This document shows positions 1 to 8,066 of a DNA stretch of 64,000 bases, one piece after another. The notes beneath the pieces were generated by a model. It saw only the letters and a list, made by a program, of their open reading frames with translations. It was not told the DNA's origin and did not search any database. Each line of letters opens with the position of its first letter. Position 1 is the first letter of the stretch. The position numbers and the translations under genes are program-made. The DNA is taken from assembly GCF_001276715.1 (NCBI RefSeq), contig NZ_LIUQ01000035.1:1-64000 (forward strand). The letters are read 5' to 3'. Source of the stretch: Planktothricoides sp. SR001. GTDB lineage: Bacteria > Cyanobacteriota > Cyanobacteriia > Cyanobacteriales > Laspinemataceae.

Positions 1-144
1 CAGAGGCTTTCTGGATTCCCGCATTCGCAGGAATGACAGGTTTTTTTGTACTTCATATCTCGTAAAAGTGCTATATCTCCGTATTTTATAAATCCGATAA
101 CTGCTATATCATATTCTATCGAAATCAAACTGGATAATTAGTCC

Positions 145-579
145 ATGATAGTTCTGACCAAATGCTTACCACCCAACGCAGAAATTCCGGTTAATTTCTC
201 TCTTTATCTCACCGCCGAAGAACGCACGAAAACTCGTCAGCGGCTAGAAACTGCTGACGGTCACAGTGTATCCCTGCGTTTACCCAGAGGAACGGTCTTA
301 AAAGATGGGGATTTATTGGAGTCAGACGTCGCAGAAATCATTATTAAAATTGTGGCTAAACCCGAACCAGTCCTAACAGTAACCGCAACCAACCCATTAG
401 ATTTACTCAAAGCCGCTTATCATTTAGGAAACCGTCATGTTCCCCTAGAAATTAAGCCCTCTTATCTTCGCCTTTCTCCCGATTCAGTTTTAGCCTCAAT
501 GCTGCTTCAGTTAGGATTACAAGTTCAAGAAGAAATTGCCCCATTTTTCCCCGAAACTGGGGCTTATGGACATCATTAG
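145..579 (+). CDS. ureE: Urease accessory protein UreE
   Basis: 144 residues, the usual UreE size. UreE is a cytosolic nickel metallochaperone that delivers Ni to apo-urease through the UreDFG complex. The N-terminal half reads as the UreE beta domain ([15 protein letters not shown]) and the C-terminal half as the ferredoxin-like nickel-binding domain ([12 protein letters not shown], with its conserved His). The tail is short and ends GAYGHH, so the long His-rich tail of some enterobacterial UreE proteins is absent. It is the first gene of the urease cluster, about 200 bp before ureF. The assignment rests on motif recognition and on the ureF-ureD-ureABC genes that follow. Confidence 0.93.
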   Translation: MIVLTKCLPPNAEIPVNFSLYLTAEERTKTRQRLETADGHSVSLRLPRGTVLKDGDLLESDVAEIIIKIVAKPEPVLTVTATNPLDLLKAAYHLGNRHVPLEIKPSYLRLSPDSVLASMLLQLGLQVQEEIAPFFPETGAYGHH

Positions 580-582
580 GAG

Positions 583-781
583 GAGCGGGGAGCTTTCGGG
601 GCAGGGTTTAGGGTTTAGGGGGAAGAGAGGGAAGACAGGGGAGAGAGGGAAGAGAGGGAAGACAGGGGAGAGAGGAGATTTTCTTCCCACACTTCGATGG
701 CGGCTTCCCACACTTCGATGGCGGCTTCCCACACTTCGATGGCGGCCGATGGCGGCCCTACACCCCACACCCATTTTTAAT
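583..781. repeat. Purine-rich tract and 3x21-bp tandem repeat between ureE and ureF
   Basis: From about 583 to 676 the plus strand is almost only G and A, with recurring GGGAAGACAGGGGAGAG-type units. It is followed by three exact 21-bp copies at 683-703, 704-724 and 725-745 (each begins CTTCCCACACTTCG) and a shortened fourth piece. The stretch is open in the ureF frame, so gene finders may extend ureF upstream, but the encoded repeats are not protein-like. It may form G-rich secondary structure. No function is shown. Confidence 0.85.
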
Positions 782-1495
782 ATGAATCAATCCCAGTTAC
801 TATTAAATTTGTTGCAATTAGCGAGTCCGGCTTTGCCCGTGGGCGCTTATAGTTATTCTGATGGGCTAGAAACTTTGGTTGAACAAGGTGTTATTCATAA
901 CCAAAATAGCTTAGAATATTGGTTAAATCAAGAGTTAATTTATGGGGCAATTCGCTTAGAAGCAGCGGTGATGTTGCGGAGTTATCGCTCTGTCGTTGAC
1001 CAAGATTTAGGCAAGATTGGTTATTGGAATGCCTGGTTAACTGCCAGTAAGGAAACCCTAGAATTACGTCAGCAAAGTTGGCAAATGGGCAATAGTTTGA
1101 TCAAGTTATTGGTGAGTTTATCTTCATCAAATCAGCCTGAAGAAAACCGGGCTTTAGTGTTGGGTTTAGAGGCTTGGGTTGATGCGGTTGGTCAACGCTG
1201 TAATTATGCGATCGCCTTTGGAATTTGTGCCGCTACCTGGCAAATTGAGGCCAAAAATGCTTTACTGGGTTATCTCCAGAGTTGGGCAACCAATCTGATT
1301 AGTGTGGGGGTTAAATTAATCCCTTTAGGTCAAACTACGGGTCAACAAATCCTCTTTAACTTCCAGAATCAGTTGGTGCAAGCTACTGAAGATATTTTAA
1401 CATTAAATGATGATGATTTAATGGCGTGTAGTTGGGGTTTAGCCTTAGCCAGCATGACCCATGAAACTCAGTATAGTCGTTTATTTAGAAGTTAA
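782..1495 (+). CDS. ureF: Urease accessory protein UreF
   Basis: 237 residues from ATG 782. I chose this start because the protein then opens with the typical UreF sequence ([21 protein letters not shown]) and because the in-frame sequence upstream to 536 encodes only low-complexity tandem repeats. UreF is an all-helical cytosolic accessory protein that, with UreD and UreG, forms the pre-activation complex on apo-urease and gates GTP-dependent nickel insertion. Conserved later segments include [19 protein letters not shown] and the C-terminal [21 protein letters not shown]. Its TAA directly abuts the ATG of ureD, which implies translational coupling. Confidence 0.93.
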   Translation: MNQSQLLLNLLQLASPALPVGAYSYSDGLETLVEQGVIHNQNSLEYWLNQELIYGAIRLEAAVMLRSYRSVVDQDLGKIGYWNAWLTASKETLELRQQSWQMGNSLIKLLVSLSSSNQPEENRALVLGLEAWVDAVGQRCNYAIAFGICAATWQIEAKNALLGYLQSWATNLISVGVKLIPLGQTTGQQILFNFQNQLVQATEDILTLNDDDLMACSWGLALASMTHETQYSRLFRS

Positions 1496-2377
1496 ATGAA
1501 TAATTCGCAAATTAATGATTTAGGAGAAAAACAACTAGGTCAAGTCAGGCAAGCGGGATGGCAGGGAATCCTGAATTTAGTTTATGCTAACCACCAGGGT
1601 AAGACTCAGGTCACTGATTCTTATATGAAAGCCCCGTTAAAAATTCAACGACCCTTTTATCCCGAAGGGGAAACAATTTGTCATAGCGTGGTTTTACATA
1701 CTGCTGGGGGCATTGTGGGGGGAGATAGACTTGCTCAAAATTTCCATTTGCGAGAAAATGCTAAAGCCTTGATTACCACAGCAGCGGCGAGTAAAATTTA
1801 TCGCAGTAACGGCAATAATGCCCAACAAACCATTAATATTAAAGTAGATAATGATGCTTGCCTGGAGTTTATTCCTCAAGAAACAATTGTGTTTAATCAA
1901 GCCTTGTATCGGCAGGATTTAACTGTAGAATTAGCCCCTGGTGCCAGTTTTTTCGGTTGGGAAATTACCCGCTTTGGTCGTTCAGCTAGGGGAGAAAAGT
2001 TTCTCGCCGGGGCATGGCGTTCTAATACAGAAGTTTGGCAAGCCGGAGAACCATTATGGATCGATCGCCAATGTTTATTTGGTTCTGAAGAAATGTTTCA
2101 TAGTCCTAATGCTTTAAAGGGATACCCTTTGGTTGGGACTCTGTTTTGGATCGGTCAACCTGTTTCCGCAGATGCGATCGCATCTGCCCGGAATTTCTGG
2201 TATAATCGCAAAGGCGAAGGTGAAGCAGGAGTGACTCAAATTTTAAATGGATTAGTATGTCGTTATCGGGGAAATTCTACCTCAGAAGTGAGAAGCTGGT
2301 TTATCGATGTTTGGCATTTACTCCGTTTAAGTTATTTGGGAATTCCGGCTAGTAAACCTAGGGTTTGGCAACTCTAA
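1496..2377 (+). CDS. ureD: Urease accessory protein UreD (UreH)
   Basis: 293 residues. UreD is the scaffold that binds apo-urease and UreF and forms part of the nickel tunnel to the active site. Recognisable family blocks are the early WQGILNLVY, YPEGETICHSVVLHTAGGIV followed by GGDRL, and the acid-rich FIPQETIVFNQALYRQ. The start codon follows the ureF stop without a gap. About 230 bp containing a dispersed inverted repeat separates it from ureA. Length and motifs are normal, and there is no sign of decay. Confidence 0.93.
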   Translation: MNNSQINDLGEKQLGQVRQAGWQGILNLVYANHQGKTQVTDSYMKAPLKIQRPFYPEGETICHSVVLHTAGGIVGGDRLAQNFHLRENAKALITTAAASKIYRSNGNNAQQTINIKVDNDACLEFIPQETIVFNQALYRQDLTVELAPGASFFGWEITRFGRSARGEKFLAGAWRSNTEVWQAGEPLWIDRQCLFGSEEMFHSPNALKGYPLVGTLFWIGQPVSADAIASARNFWYNRKGEGEAGVTQILNGLVCRYRGNSTSEVRSWFIDVWHLLRLSYLGIPASKPRVWQL

Positions 2378-2429
2378 TTCGCTAATAGACATCTCCAGAA
2401 AACAATGTATTAATTTGGATTATTTTCTA

Positions 2430-2498
2430 GGGGCGAAGCACTTGGGCGACAATTTGACGGTGACATTAGAGATATGCCTATCCCTTATGCTTCGCCCT
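2430..2498. repeat. Dispersed inverted repeat, GGGGCGAAGCA family (copy 1)
   Basis: The ends GGGCGAAGCA (2431-2440) and TGCTTCGCCC (2488-2497) are inverted copies around a roughly 50-base variable interior. The same ends recur at 7947-8016 and 19435-19506, and a degenerate copy lies at 44894-44936. All are in spacers. The size and layout suit a short non-coding mobile or REP-like palindrome. No protein is encoded. Confidence 0.8.
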
Positions 2499-2607
2499 GG
2501 CCTAATCAGGCAGCCATAATTTATTTTTTGGAGATGTCTAATTAGAGATCGGCATTCCCTGAGATATATCCGTAGATATTATTTAGTATAGATGAGAAGA
2601 GAAAAAA

Positions 2608-2910
2608 ATGCAACTCACTCCCCAAGAAAAAGATAAACTGCTCATTTTTACGGCGGCTTTACTCGCAGAAAGACGCAAAGAAAAGGGATTAAAACTTAAC
2701 TATCCTGAAGCGATCGCCTATATTTCGGCGGCGATTTTAGAAGGGGCTAGAGAAGGGCGAACCGTGGCCGAATTAATGAGTTATGGCACCACCTTATTAA
2801 CTCGCGATTTGGTGATGGAAGGAGTGCCGGAAATGATTGATGAAATCCAAGTAGAGGCGACCTTTCCCGACGGGACAAAACTGGTGACAGTTCATCATCC
2901 TATTCGGTAA
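2608..2910 (+). CDS. ureA: Urease gamma subunit UreA
   Basis: 100 residues, the standard length of the free gamma subunit. It begins [20 protein letters not shown] and contains the hallmark [20 protein letters not shown], then LMSYG and the C-terminal [18 protein letters not shown]. With UreB and UreC it forms the cytosolic urease (alpha-beta-gamma)3 that hydrolyses urea to ammonia and carbamate. It lies about 80 bp before ureB and in the same direction, so the three structural genes are probably one transcript. Confidence 0.96.
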   Translation: MQLTPQEKDKLLIFTAALLAERRKEKGLKLNYPEAIAYISAAILEGAREGRTVAELMSYGTTLLTRDLVMEGVPEMIDEIQVEATFPDGTKLVTVHHPIR

Positions 2911-2989
2911 ATTAGGAGAAAATTAGGGGCAAATTAGGAAAAAATTTCGACAGTTATCTCACGAAAATTAGATCACAAATTCAACCATT

Positions 2990-3295
2990 ATGATTCCAGG
3001 TGAAATGATTATTCAACCGGGAGAGATTCTACTCAATGCCGGCCGTGAAACTCTCCGATTAACCGTAGCTAATAGCGGCGATCGCCCGATTCAAGTCGGT
3101 TCTCATTTTCACTTTTATGAAGTGAATAATAGCCTGATATTTGACCGAGAAAAAGCCAAAGGAATGCGGTTAAATATTCCCGCAGGGACGGCGGTTCGGT
3201 TTGAACCGGGGGATGAAAAAGAGGTGGAATTAGTCACCCTTGCCGGTACTCGCCAAGTCTTTGGCTTCAACAATAAAATTAATGGTTCACTCTAA
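2990..3295 (+). CDS. ureB: Urease beta subunit UreB
   Basis: 101 residues, the normal length. It starts [20 protein letters not shown] and contains [21 protein letters not shown], the conserved block of this beta-sandwich subunit. It contributes to the quaternary structure of urease and has no catalytic residues. It sits between ureA and ureC with short spacers (79 and 36 bp). Confidence 0.96.
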   Translation: MIPGEMIIQPGEILLNAGRETLRLTVANSGDRPIQVGSHFHFYEVNNSLIFDREKAKGMRLNIPAGTAVRFEPGDEKEVELVTLAGTRQVFGFNNKINGSL

Positions 3296-3331
3296 ATTAG
3301 GACTAAATTAGGAAATTAAAGGCCATTTAAT

Positions 3332-5038
3332 ATGAGTTATCAAATGGATCGTCGGGCTTATGCGGAAACCTTTGGCCCGACCGTGGGCGATCGCATCCGG
3401 TTAGCGGATACCGAACTGTTGATCGAAGTAGAAAAAGACTACACAATTTACGGGGATGAGGTTAAATTCGGCGGCGGAAAAGTAATTCGCGATGGCATGG
3501 GACAATCGCCGATTTCCTGTGCAGATGGGGCTGTGGATTTAGTAATTACCAATGCTTTAATTCTCGATTGGTGGGGAATTGTTAAAGCAGATATTGGCAT
3601 TAAAGACGGCAAAATTTTTAAAATTGGCAAAGCCGGAAATCCTTATATTCAAGATAACGTCGATATTATTATTGGCCCAGGAACCGAGGCGATCGCCGGG
3701 GAAGGAATGATTCTCACCGCAGGCGGAATTGACTCCCATATTCACTTTATTTGTCCCCAACAAATAGAAGTGGCGATCGCTTCTGGAATTACCACCATGA
3801 TCGGGGGAGGAACAGGCCCCGCAACGGGGACAAATGCCACCACTTGTACCCCTGGGCCGTGGAATATTTATCGAATGTTACAAGCGGCGGATGCTTTCCC
3901 CATGAATTTGGGTTTTTTAGGCAAAGGAAATAGTAGTCAACCCCAAGGATTAATTGAACAAGTCGTCGCTGGGGCAATGGGTCTAAAATTACATGAAGAT
4001 TGGGGCACGACTCCAGCGGCGATCGACACCTGTTTAACGGTAGCCGATCGATACGATATTCAGGTGGCCATTCACACTGATACGCTGAACGAAGCGGGAT
4101 TTGTTGAAGATACTATTGCCGCCTTTAAACATCGGGTAATTCACACTTACCACACCGAAGGGGCAGGCGGTGGTCATGCCCCAGATATTATTAAAGTTTG
4201 TGGGCAAGCTAATGTATTGCCATCTTCCACAAATCCCACCCGTCCTTATACGGTGAATACTTTAGAAGAACATCTCGATATGTTGATGGTTTGCCATCAT
4301 TTAGATCGAAGTATTCCCGAAGATGTTGCCTTTGCGGAATCGCGCATTCGCCGAGAAACGATCGCCGCTGAAGATATCTTACATGATTTGGGCGCATTTA
4401 GTATGATTTCCTCCGATTCTCAAGCAATGGGACGAGTGGGAGAAACCATTATTAGAACTTGGCAAACTGCCCATAAAATGAAAGTGCAACGGGGCTTTCT
4501 TTTCGGGGATTCGGAAAATGATAATTGCCGCGCCAAACGTTATATTGCCAAATACACGATTAATCCGGCAATTACTCACGGAATTGCCAATTATGTTGGT
4601 TCCATAGAAGAGGGTAAATTAGCGGATTTATGTTTATGGAAACCGGCATTTTTTGGGGTCAAACCAGAAATTGTCCTCAAAGCAGGTGCGATCGCCTGGT
4701 CGCAAATGGGCGATGCCAATGCCAGTATTCCCACCCCGCAACCGATCCAAATGCGACCAATGTTTGCCAGTTATGGCGGGGCAATTGCCGCCACTTCATT
4801 TACTTTCGTATCCCAAGCGGCCATTGATGCAGAAATTGGGGCAAAAATTGGCTTACAAAAACAGACATTAGCCGTCTCTAATGTTCGTCAATTAAGTAAA
4901 GCCGACATGAAACTCAATGATGCCTTACCCAACATCGAAGTCGATCCAGAAACCTATGAAGTCAGGGCTGATGGAGAATTATTAACCTGCGAACCGGCCA
5001 CGGTTTTACCCTTAGCCCAGCGTTATTTTCTGTTTTAA
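3332..5038 (+). CDS. ureC: Urease alpha (catalytic) subunit UreC
   Basis: 568 residues, the family norm. It carries the di-nickel active site of urease (urea amidohydrolase). Visible catalytic elements are the HIHFICPQQ metal-ligand pair, [10 protein letters not shown] with the carbamylated bridging Lys, [14 protein letters not shown], the [15 protein letters not shown] ligand His, the mobile-flap Cys/His in [20 protein letters not shown], and SSDSQAMGR with the Asp ligand. Nothing is missing, so the enzyme should be active if UreG is supplied from elsewhere. A duplicated hairpin and promoter-like block follows the stop codon. Confidence 0.97.
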   Translation: MSYQMDRRAYAETFGPTVGDRIRLADTELLIEVEKDYTIYGDEVKFGGGKVIRDGMGQSPISCADGAVDLVITNALILDWWGIVKADIGIKDGKIFKIGKAGNPYIQDNVDIIIGPGTEAIAGEGMILTAGGIDSHIHFICPQQIEVAIASGITTMIGGGTGPATGTNATTCTPGPWNIYRMLQAADAFPMNLGFLGKGNSSQPQGLIEQVVAGAMGLKLHEDWGTTPAAIDTCLTVADRYDIQVAIHTDTLNEAGFVEDTIAAFKHRVIHTYHTEGAGGGHAPDIIKVCGQANVLPSSTNPTRPYTVNTLEEHLDMLMVCHHLDRSIPEDVAFAESRIRRETIAAEDILHDLGAFSMISSDSQAMGRVGETIIRTWQTAHKMKVQRGFLFGDSENDNCRAKRYIAKYTINPAITHGIANYVGSIEEGKLADLCLWKPAFFGVKPEIVLKAGAIAWSQMGDANASIPTPQPIQMRPMFASYGGAIAATSFTFVSQAAIDAEIGAKIGLQKQTLAVSNVRQLSKADMKLNDALPNIEVDPETYEVRADGELLTCEPATVLPLAQRYFLF

Positions 5039-5147
5039 TTTTTTAGGGTAAATTTCACCACAAAGACACAAAGGACACAGAGAGATAGCCTTGAAATATC
5101 ATTTCTCTGTGTTTCTCTGTGTCTTTGTGGTAAAAAATAAAAAAAAA

Positions 5148-5156
5148 TGCTATAAT
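5148..5156 (+). promoter_or_regulatory. Candidate extended -10 promoter, copy 1
   Basis: TGC TATAAT at 5148-5156 fits an extended -10 element and follows a long A-tract. No good -35 is evident. The identical element at 5294-5302 lies about 50 bp before the exoprotein start, so one or both could drive the cluster downstream. This is pattern-based only. Confidence 0.4.
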
Positions 5157-5293
5157 CATTTTCATCAATAAATAGATATTTAATTAAATAACCAGGTAAT
5201 TTCACCACAAAGACACAAAGGACACAGAGAGATAGCCTTGAAATATCATTTCTCTGTGTCCTTTGTGTCTTTGTGGTAAAAAATAAAAAAAAA

Positions 5294-5302
5294 TGCTATA
5301 AT
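5294..5302 (+). promoter_or_regulatory. Candidate extended -10 promoter, copy 2
   Basis: This is the second copy of TGCTATAAT, created by the tandem duplication, 52 bp upstream of the ATG at 5355. It is the better placed of the two for transcription of the secretion and signalling cluster. The preceding hairpin could terminate urease transcription or insulate the promoter. Confidence 0.45.
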
Positions 5303-5354
5303 CATTTTCATCAATAAATAGATATTTAATTAAATAACCAGGTAATTTAATTAA

Positions 5355-7928
5355 ATGAATTACTCCAATTTATTCAGCGGATTTCTGGTAATCTTGCTCT
5401 ATGTTATTTCCCCTAGGCCGCTATTAGCCCAGATTGTTTCCGATCGCAGCTTACCGAGTCAGTCCGTTGTCAATTCTCAAGGATCAGTGCAACAAATTAC
5501 CGGCGGAACTACCGCAGGCAGCAACTTATTCCACAGTTTTGAACAGTTTAATCTGCTCAACGGAGAAACGGCTTATTTCGACAATGCCATCACCGTTAAA
5601 AATATTATTACGCGGGTGACAGGCGGGCAAATTTCTCGGATTGATGGGCTGATTCAAGCTAATGGTTTGGCTAATTTATTTCTAATTAATCCCAATGGCA
5701 TTGTTTTCGGTGCCAATGCCAAGCTGAATTTGGGTGGATCGTTTATCGCCAGTACCGCAGATAGTATCAAACTAGCCGATGGTAGCTTTTTTAGTGCCAC
5801 CGAACGAAATGCCCCACCGCTATTAACAATTAATGTACCCATTGGGTTGCAATTCGGGACAAATACTGGGCAAATTCGGGTCGAAGGAACGGGACATAGT
5901 TTGAATTCTAATAATGAATTAGGTCTAGGATTTACCCCGGTGACAGGATTTGCTGAAAGTCCTCCTGGTTTGCAGATTAAACCGGGCAATACCCTGGCCT
6001 TAGTTGGCAGTAATTTAAGATTTAATGGCGGAATTTTAACCGCTCCCGGAGGACATATTTTTTTAGGCAGTGTCGGTTCAGGGTTTGTGAGTCTGAATCC
6101 CACTGATTATGGTTGGAAACTGGACTATGCAGCCGGAGCAAATTTCGGGTTAATTCAGTTATTATCTGAGGCTTTAGTTGATGCCAGTGGCGATAGTGGC
6201 GGGTCCATCTATGTCCAAGGGCAAAGATTAGAAATACGTGATGGTTCAGGGATAATTATCCAAAATCAGGGCAGCAAAGCAGCGGGCAATATTACAGTGA
6301 ATGCCGTTGAGTCTGTGCAGATTGTCGGCGTAAATGTTGCGGGTAATTTTCCCAGTACGATTAAGAATCAAACGGTGGGGGAAGGTGCGGGGGGAGATAT
6401 TAATATTTCCACCCAGCAGTTGATGGCTGAAAGTGCTCGAGATGCGATCGCGACTTCCACCTCTAGTGCGGCGCCAGGTGGTAATATTAATATTGTGGCT
6501 ACGGATGCCATAAAATTAATCGACGGCAGTGGCATTTACGCCATCAGCCTCAGTACCGGAAATGGCGGTAATGTCAATTTATCTACGGGACATTTAACGG
6601 CAATAAATGGCAGCTTTGTTTCTTCCTTGGCCGATAGTACGGGACACGCCGGAAATGCGATCGTTAATGCTACTGAATCGATAGAATTAAGTGGCATCTT
6701 GTTCGACCCAATAAGACCGGACACAAATATTAGACCCAGTAATTTGAGTTCTACATCTTTTAATTCAGGAAATGCCGGAACTTTAATCATCAATACAGCC
6801 CGATTAATTTTAAGGGACTCTGGCAGAGTTTCTGCTTCCGCTTTTTCCAGTGGCAATGCGGGAAATTTAATCATTAATGCATCGGAATCCATCGAGGTGA
6901 CAGGTCAATTACCCAAAAGCCGACCGAGTTTAATTTCTTCCGCTAGTTTTGTCAGTTTAGAAGATAAACAAGCAGGAACAACGGTGGCGGGAAATGCGGG
7001 GTCGATTATGATTAATACCCCCAGATTAATTGTCCGCGATCGCGGATTGGTCAATGCCACCAATGGTGGCGCGGGAAATCCCGGTCAAATTCTGATAAAT
7101 GCTGACCAAATTTTAGTCAGTAACCAAGGAGCAATTACCGCCGTAGCCACATCTGGGTCTGGGGCAACTATTGCCCTGAATGCGCGGAATATTCAACTGG
7201 ATCGAGGCAGCATTAATGCGTCCACTTCTGAGTCTGGAGAAGGGGGTAATATCCGGTTAAATATTGGGGAAGATTTAATTCTGCGAAATGATAGTTTCAT
7301 TTCCACCCAGTCGGGAACTGAAGCCCCAGGAGGTGGCAATGGCGGAAATATTACCATCCAAAGTCAAATATTAGGCGCCTTAGATAATAGCTATATTAAT
7401 GCCAATGCCTTCGCGGGCAATGGGGGAAATATCCAAATCACCACTCAGGGCATATTTTTACCGACTAATAGGACAATTACTGCTAGTTCTGAACGGGGAA
7501 TCGATGGTATCATCGAAATTAATACTCCAGAAAGTAGTCTAACTTCTGGGTTACTGGTTTTATCTCAAAACCCGATTAATATTGCCGATTTAATTCGCAA
7601 TGGCTGTACAGATTATCAGGGGAGTTATTTTGTGATTGCCGGACCGGGTGGTTTACCGAATCCCACCCAAGCGTTAGAAAGTCAGCAAGTTTGGCAAGAT
7701 TTTCGATTGTTATCTAGCCAAGAAATTTCCGAAATAACCGAAATAGAAAATTATCGTTTACGGCAAATTTTACCATTAATTGAGTCAAAATTTACCCAAT
7801 TTTTAGAGGCAACAAACTGGCGGATAAATCAAAAAAATAACATTGAATTAGTGGCAGAAATTCCTAGTTTTAGCCCTAATTTAATGGTAGGATATGGTTG
7901 TGCTGCCATACAGCGCTTTTCAGATTAA
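5355..7928 (+). CDS. Two-partner-secretion exoprotein with filamentous-hemagglutinin N-terminal domain
   Basis: 857 residues. A signal peptide (residues 1-25, hydrophobic, ending PLLAQ) leads into a TPS domain, roughly 26-150, with the typical QGSVQQITGGTTAGSNLFHS, NIITRVTGG and LINPNGIVFGANAKLNLGG blocks. The remainder is Gly/Asn/Ser-rich repeats (GGNI, NTPRLIVRDRG), as expected of a right-handed beta-helix, ending in a region with two Cys (CTDYQ, GYGCAA) typical of cyanobacterial homologues. Such proteins are exported across the outer membrane by a TpsB/ShlB transporter, and none is in this window. Linked genes downstream (CHAT, DUF928, CHASE2 kinase) suggest a regulated surface or secreted adhesin-like function, which is inference. 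Confidence 0.88.
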   Translation: MNYSNLFSGFLVILLYVISPRPLLAQIVSDRSLPSQSVVNSQGSVQQITGGTTAGSNLFHSFEQFNLLNGETAYFDNAITVKNIITRVTGGQISRIDGLIQANGLANLFLINPNGIVFGANAKLNLGGSFIASTADSIKLADGSFFSATERNAPPLLTINVPIGLQFGTNTGQIRVEGTGHSLNSNNELGLGFTPVTGFAESPPGLQIKPGNTLALVGSNLRFNGGILTAPGGHIFLGSVGSGFVSLNPTDYGWKLDYAAGANFGLIQLLSEALVDASGDSGGSIYVQGQRLEIRDGSGIIIQNQGSKAAGNITVNAVESVQIVGVNVAGNFPSTIKNQTVGEGAGGDINISTQQLMAESARDAIATSTSSAAPGGNINIVATDAIKLIDGSGIYAISLSTGNGGNVNLSTGHLTAINGSFVSSLADSTGHAGNAIVNATESIELSGILFDPIRPDTNIRPSNLSSTSFNSGNAGTLIINTARLILRDSGRVSASAFSSGNAGNLIINASESIEVTGQLPKSRPSLISSASFVSLEDKQAGTTVAGNAGSIMINTPRLIVRDRGLVNATNGGAGNPGQILINADQILVSNQGAITAVATSGSGATIALNARNIQLDRGSINASTSESGEGGNIRLNIGEDLILRNDSFISTQSGTEAPGGGNGGNITIQSQILGALDNSYINANAFAGNGGNIQITTQGIFLPTNRTITASSERGIDGIIEINTPESSLTSGLLVLSQNPINIADLIRNGCTDYQGSYFVIAGPGGLPNPTQALESQQVWQDFRLLSSQEISEITEIENYRLRQILPLIESKFTQFLEATNWRINQKNNIELVAEIPSFSPNLMVGYGCAAIQRFSD

Positions 7929-7946
7929 TAAACCACAAATTTTCTT

Positions 7947-8016
7947 AGGGGCGAAGCATTCCGGGAGGAAATTCCTGGTTTTCCGCCAAAAATATCTGCG
8001 GTCATGCTTCGCCCCT
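7947..8016. repeat. Dispersed inverted repeat, GGGGCGAAGCA family (copy 2)
   Basis: Terminal AGGGGCGAAGCAT (7947-7959) and its inverse ATGCTTCGCCCCT (8004-8016) flank a roughly 44-base interior unlike that of copy 1. It is preceded by AAACCACAAAT, a word also found beside the 19.3-19.5 kb copy, so the mobile unit may be longer than the palindrome. It lies between the exoprotein and CHAT genes. Confidence 0.8.
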
Positions 8017-8066
8017 ACAGAAATGGGATGATCTAATTTATCGAGGATGTTATAAGCATAAAAAAC

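Larger units (their letters stand above)
5051..5346. repeat. Two tandem ~148-bp copies, each a long hairpin plus TATAAT box
   Basis: The block starting at 5051 is repeated almost exactly from 5199. Each copy holds arms of roughly 26 bases (CCACAAAGACACAAAGGACA... and its inverse) around a loop of about 20 bases, then an A-tract and TGCTATAATCATT. In copy 2 the arms are perfectly complementary; copy 1 has a small change (TTTCTCTGTG instead of TCCTTTGTG). The pair fills the whole ureC to exoprotein spacer. Similar CTCTGTGTC...TTTGTGG wording recurs near 39670-39790. Confidence 0.9.

Noticed and set aside
1-144. Upstream gene or RNA at the left edge
   Set aside because: Only a GGATTCCCGC-type short palindrome (about 12-41) and AT-rich DNA are visible; no coding frame or tRNA.
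536-781. N-terminal extension of the ureF reading frame to 536
   Set aside because: The extension encodes only low-complexity repeats from the 21-bp and purine tracts. The UreF-like sequence begins at ATG 782.
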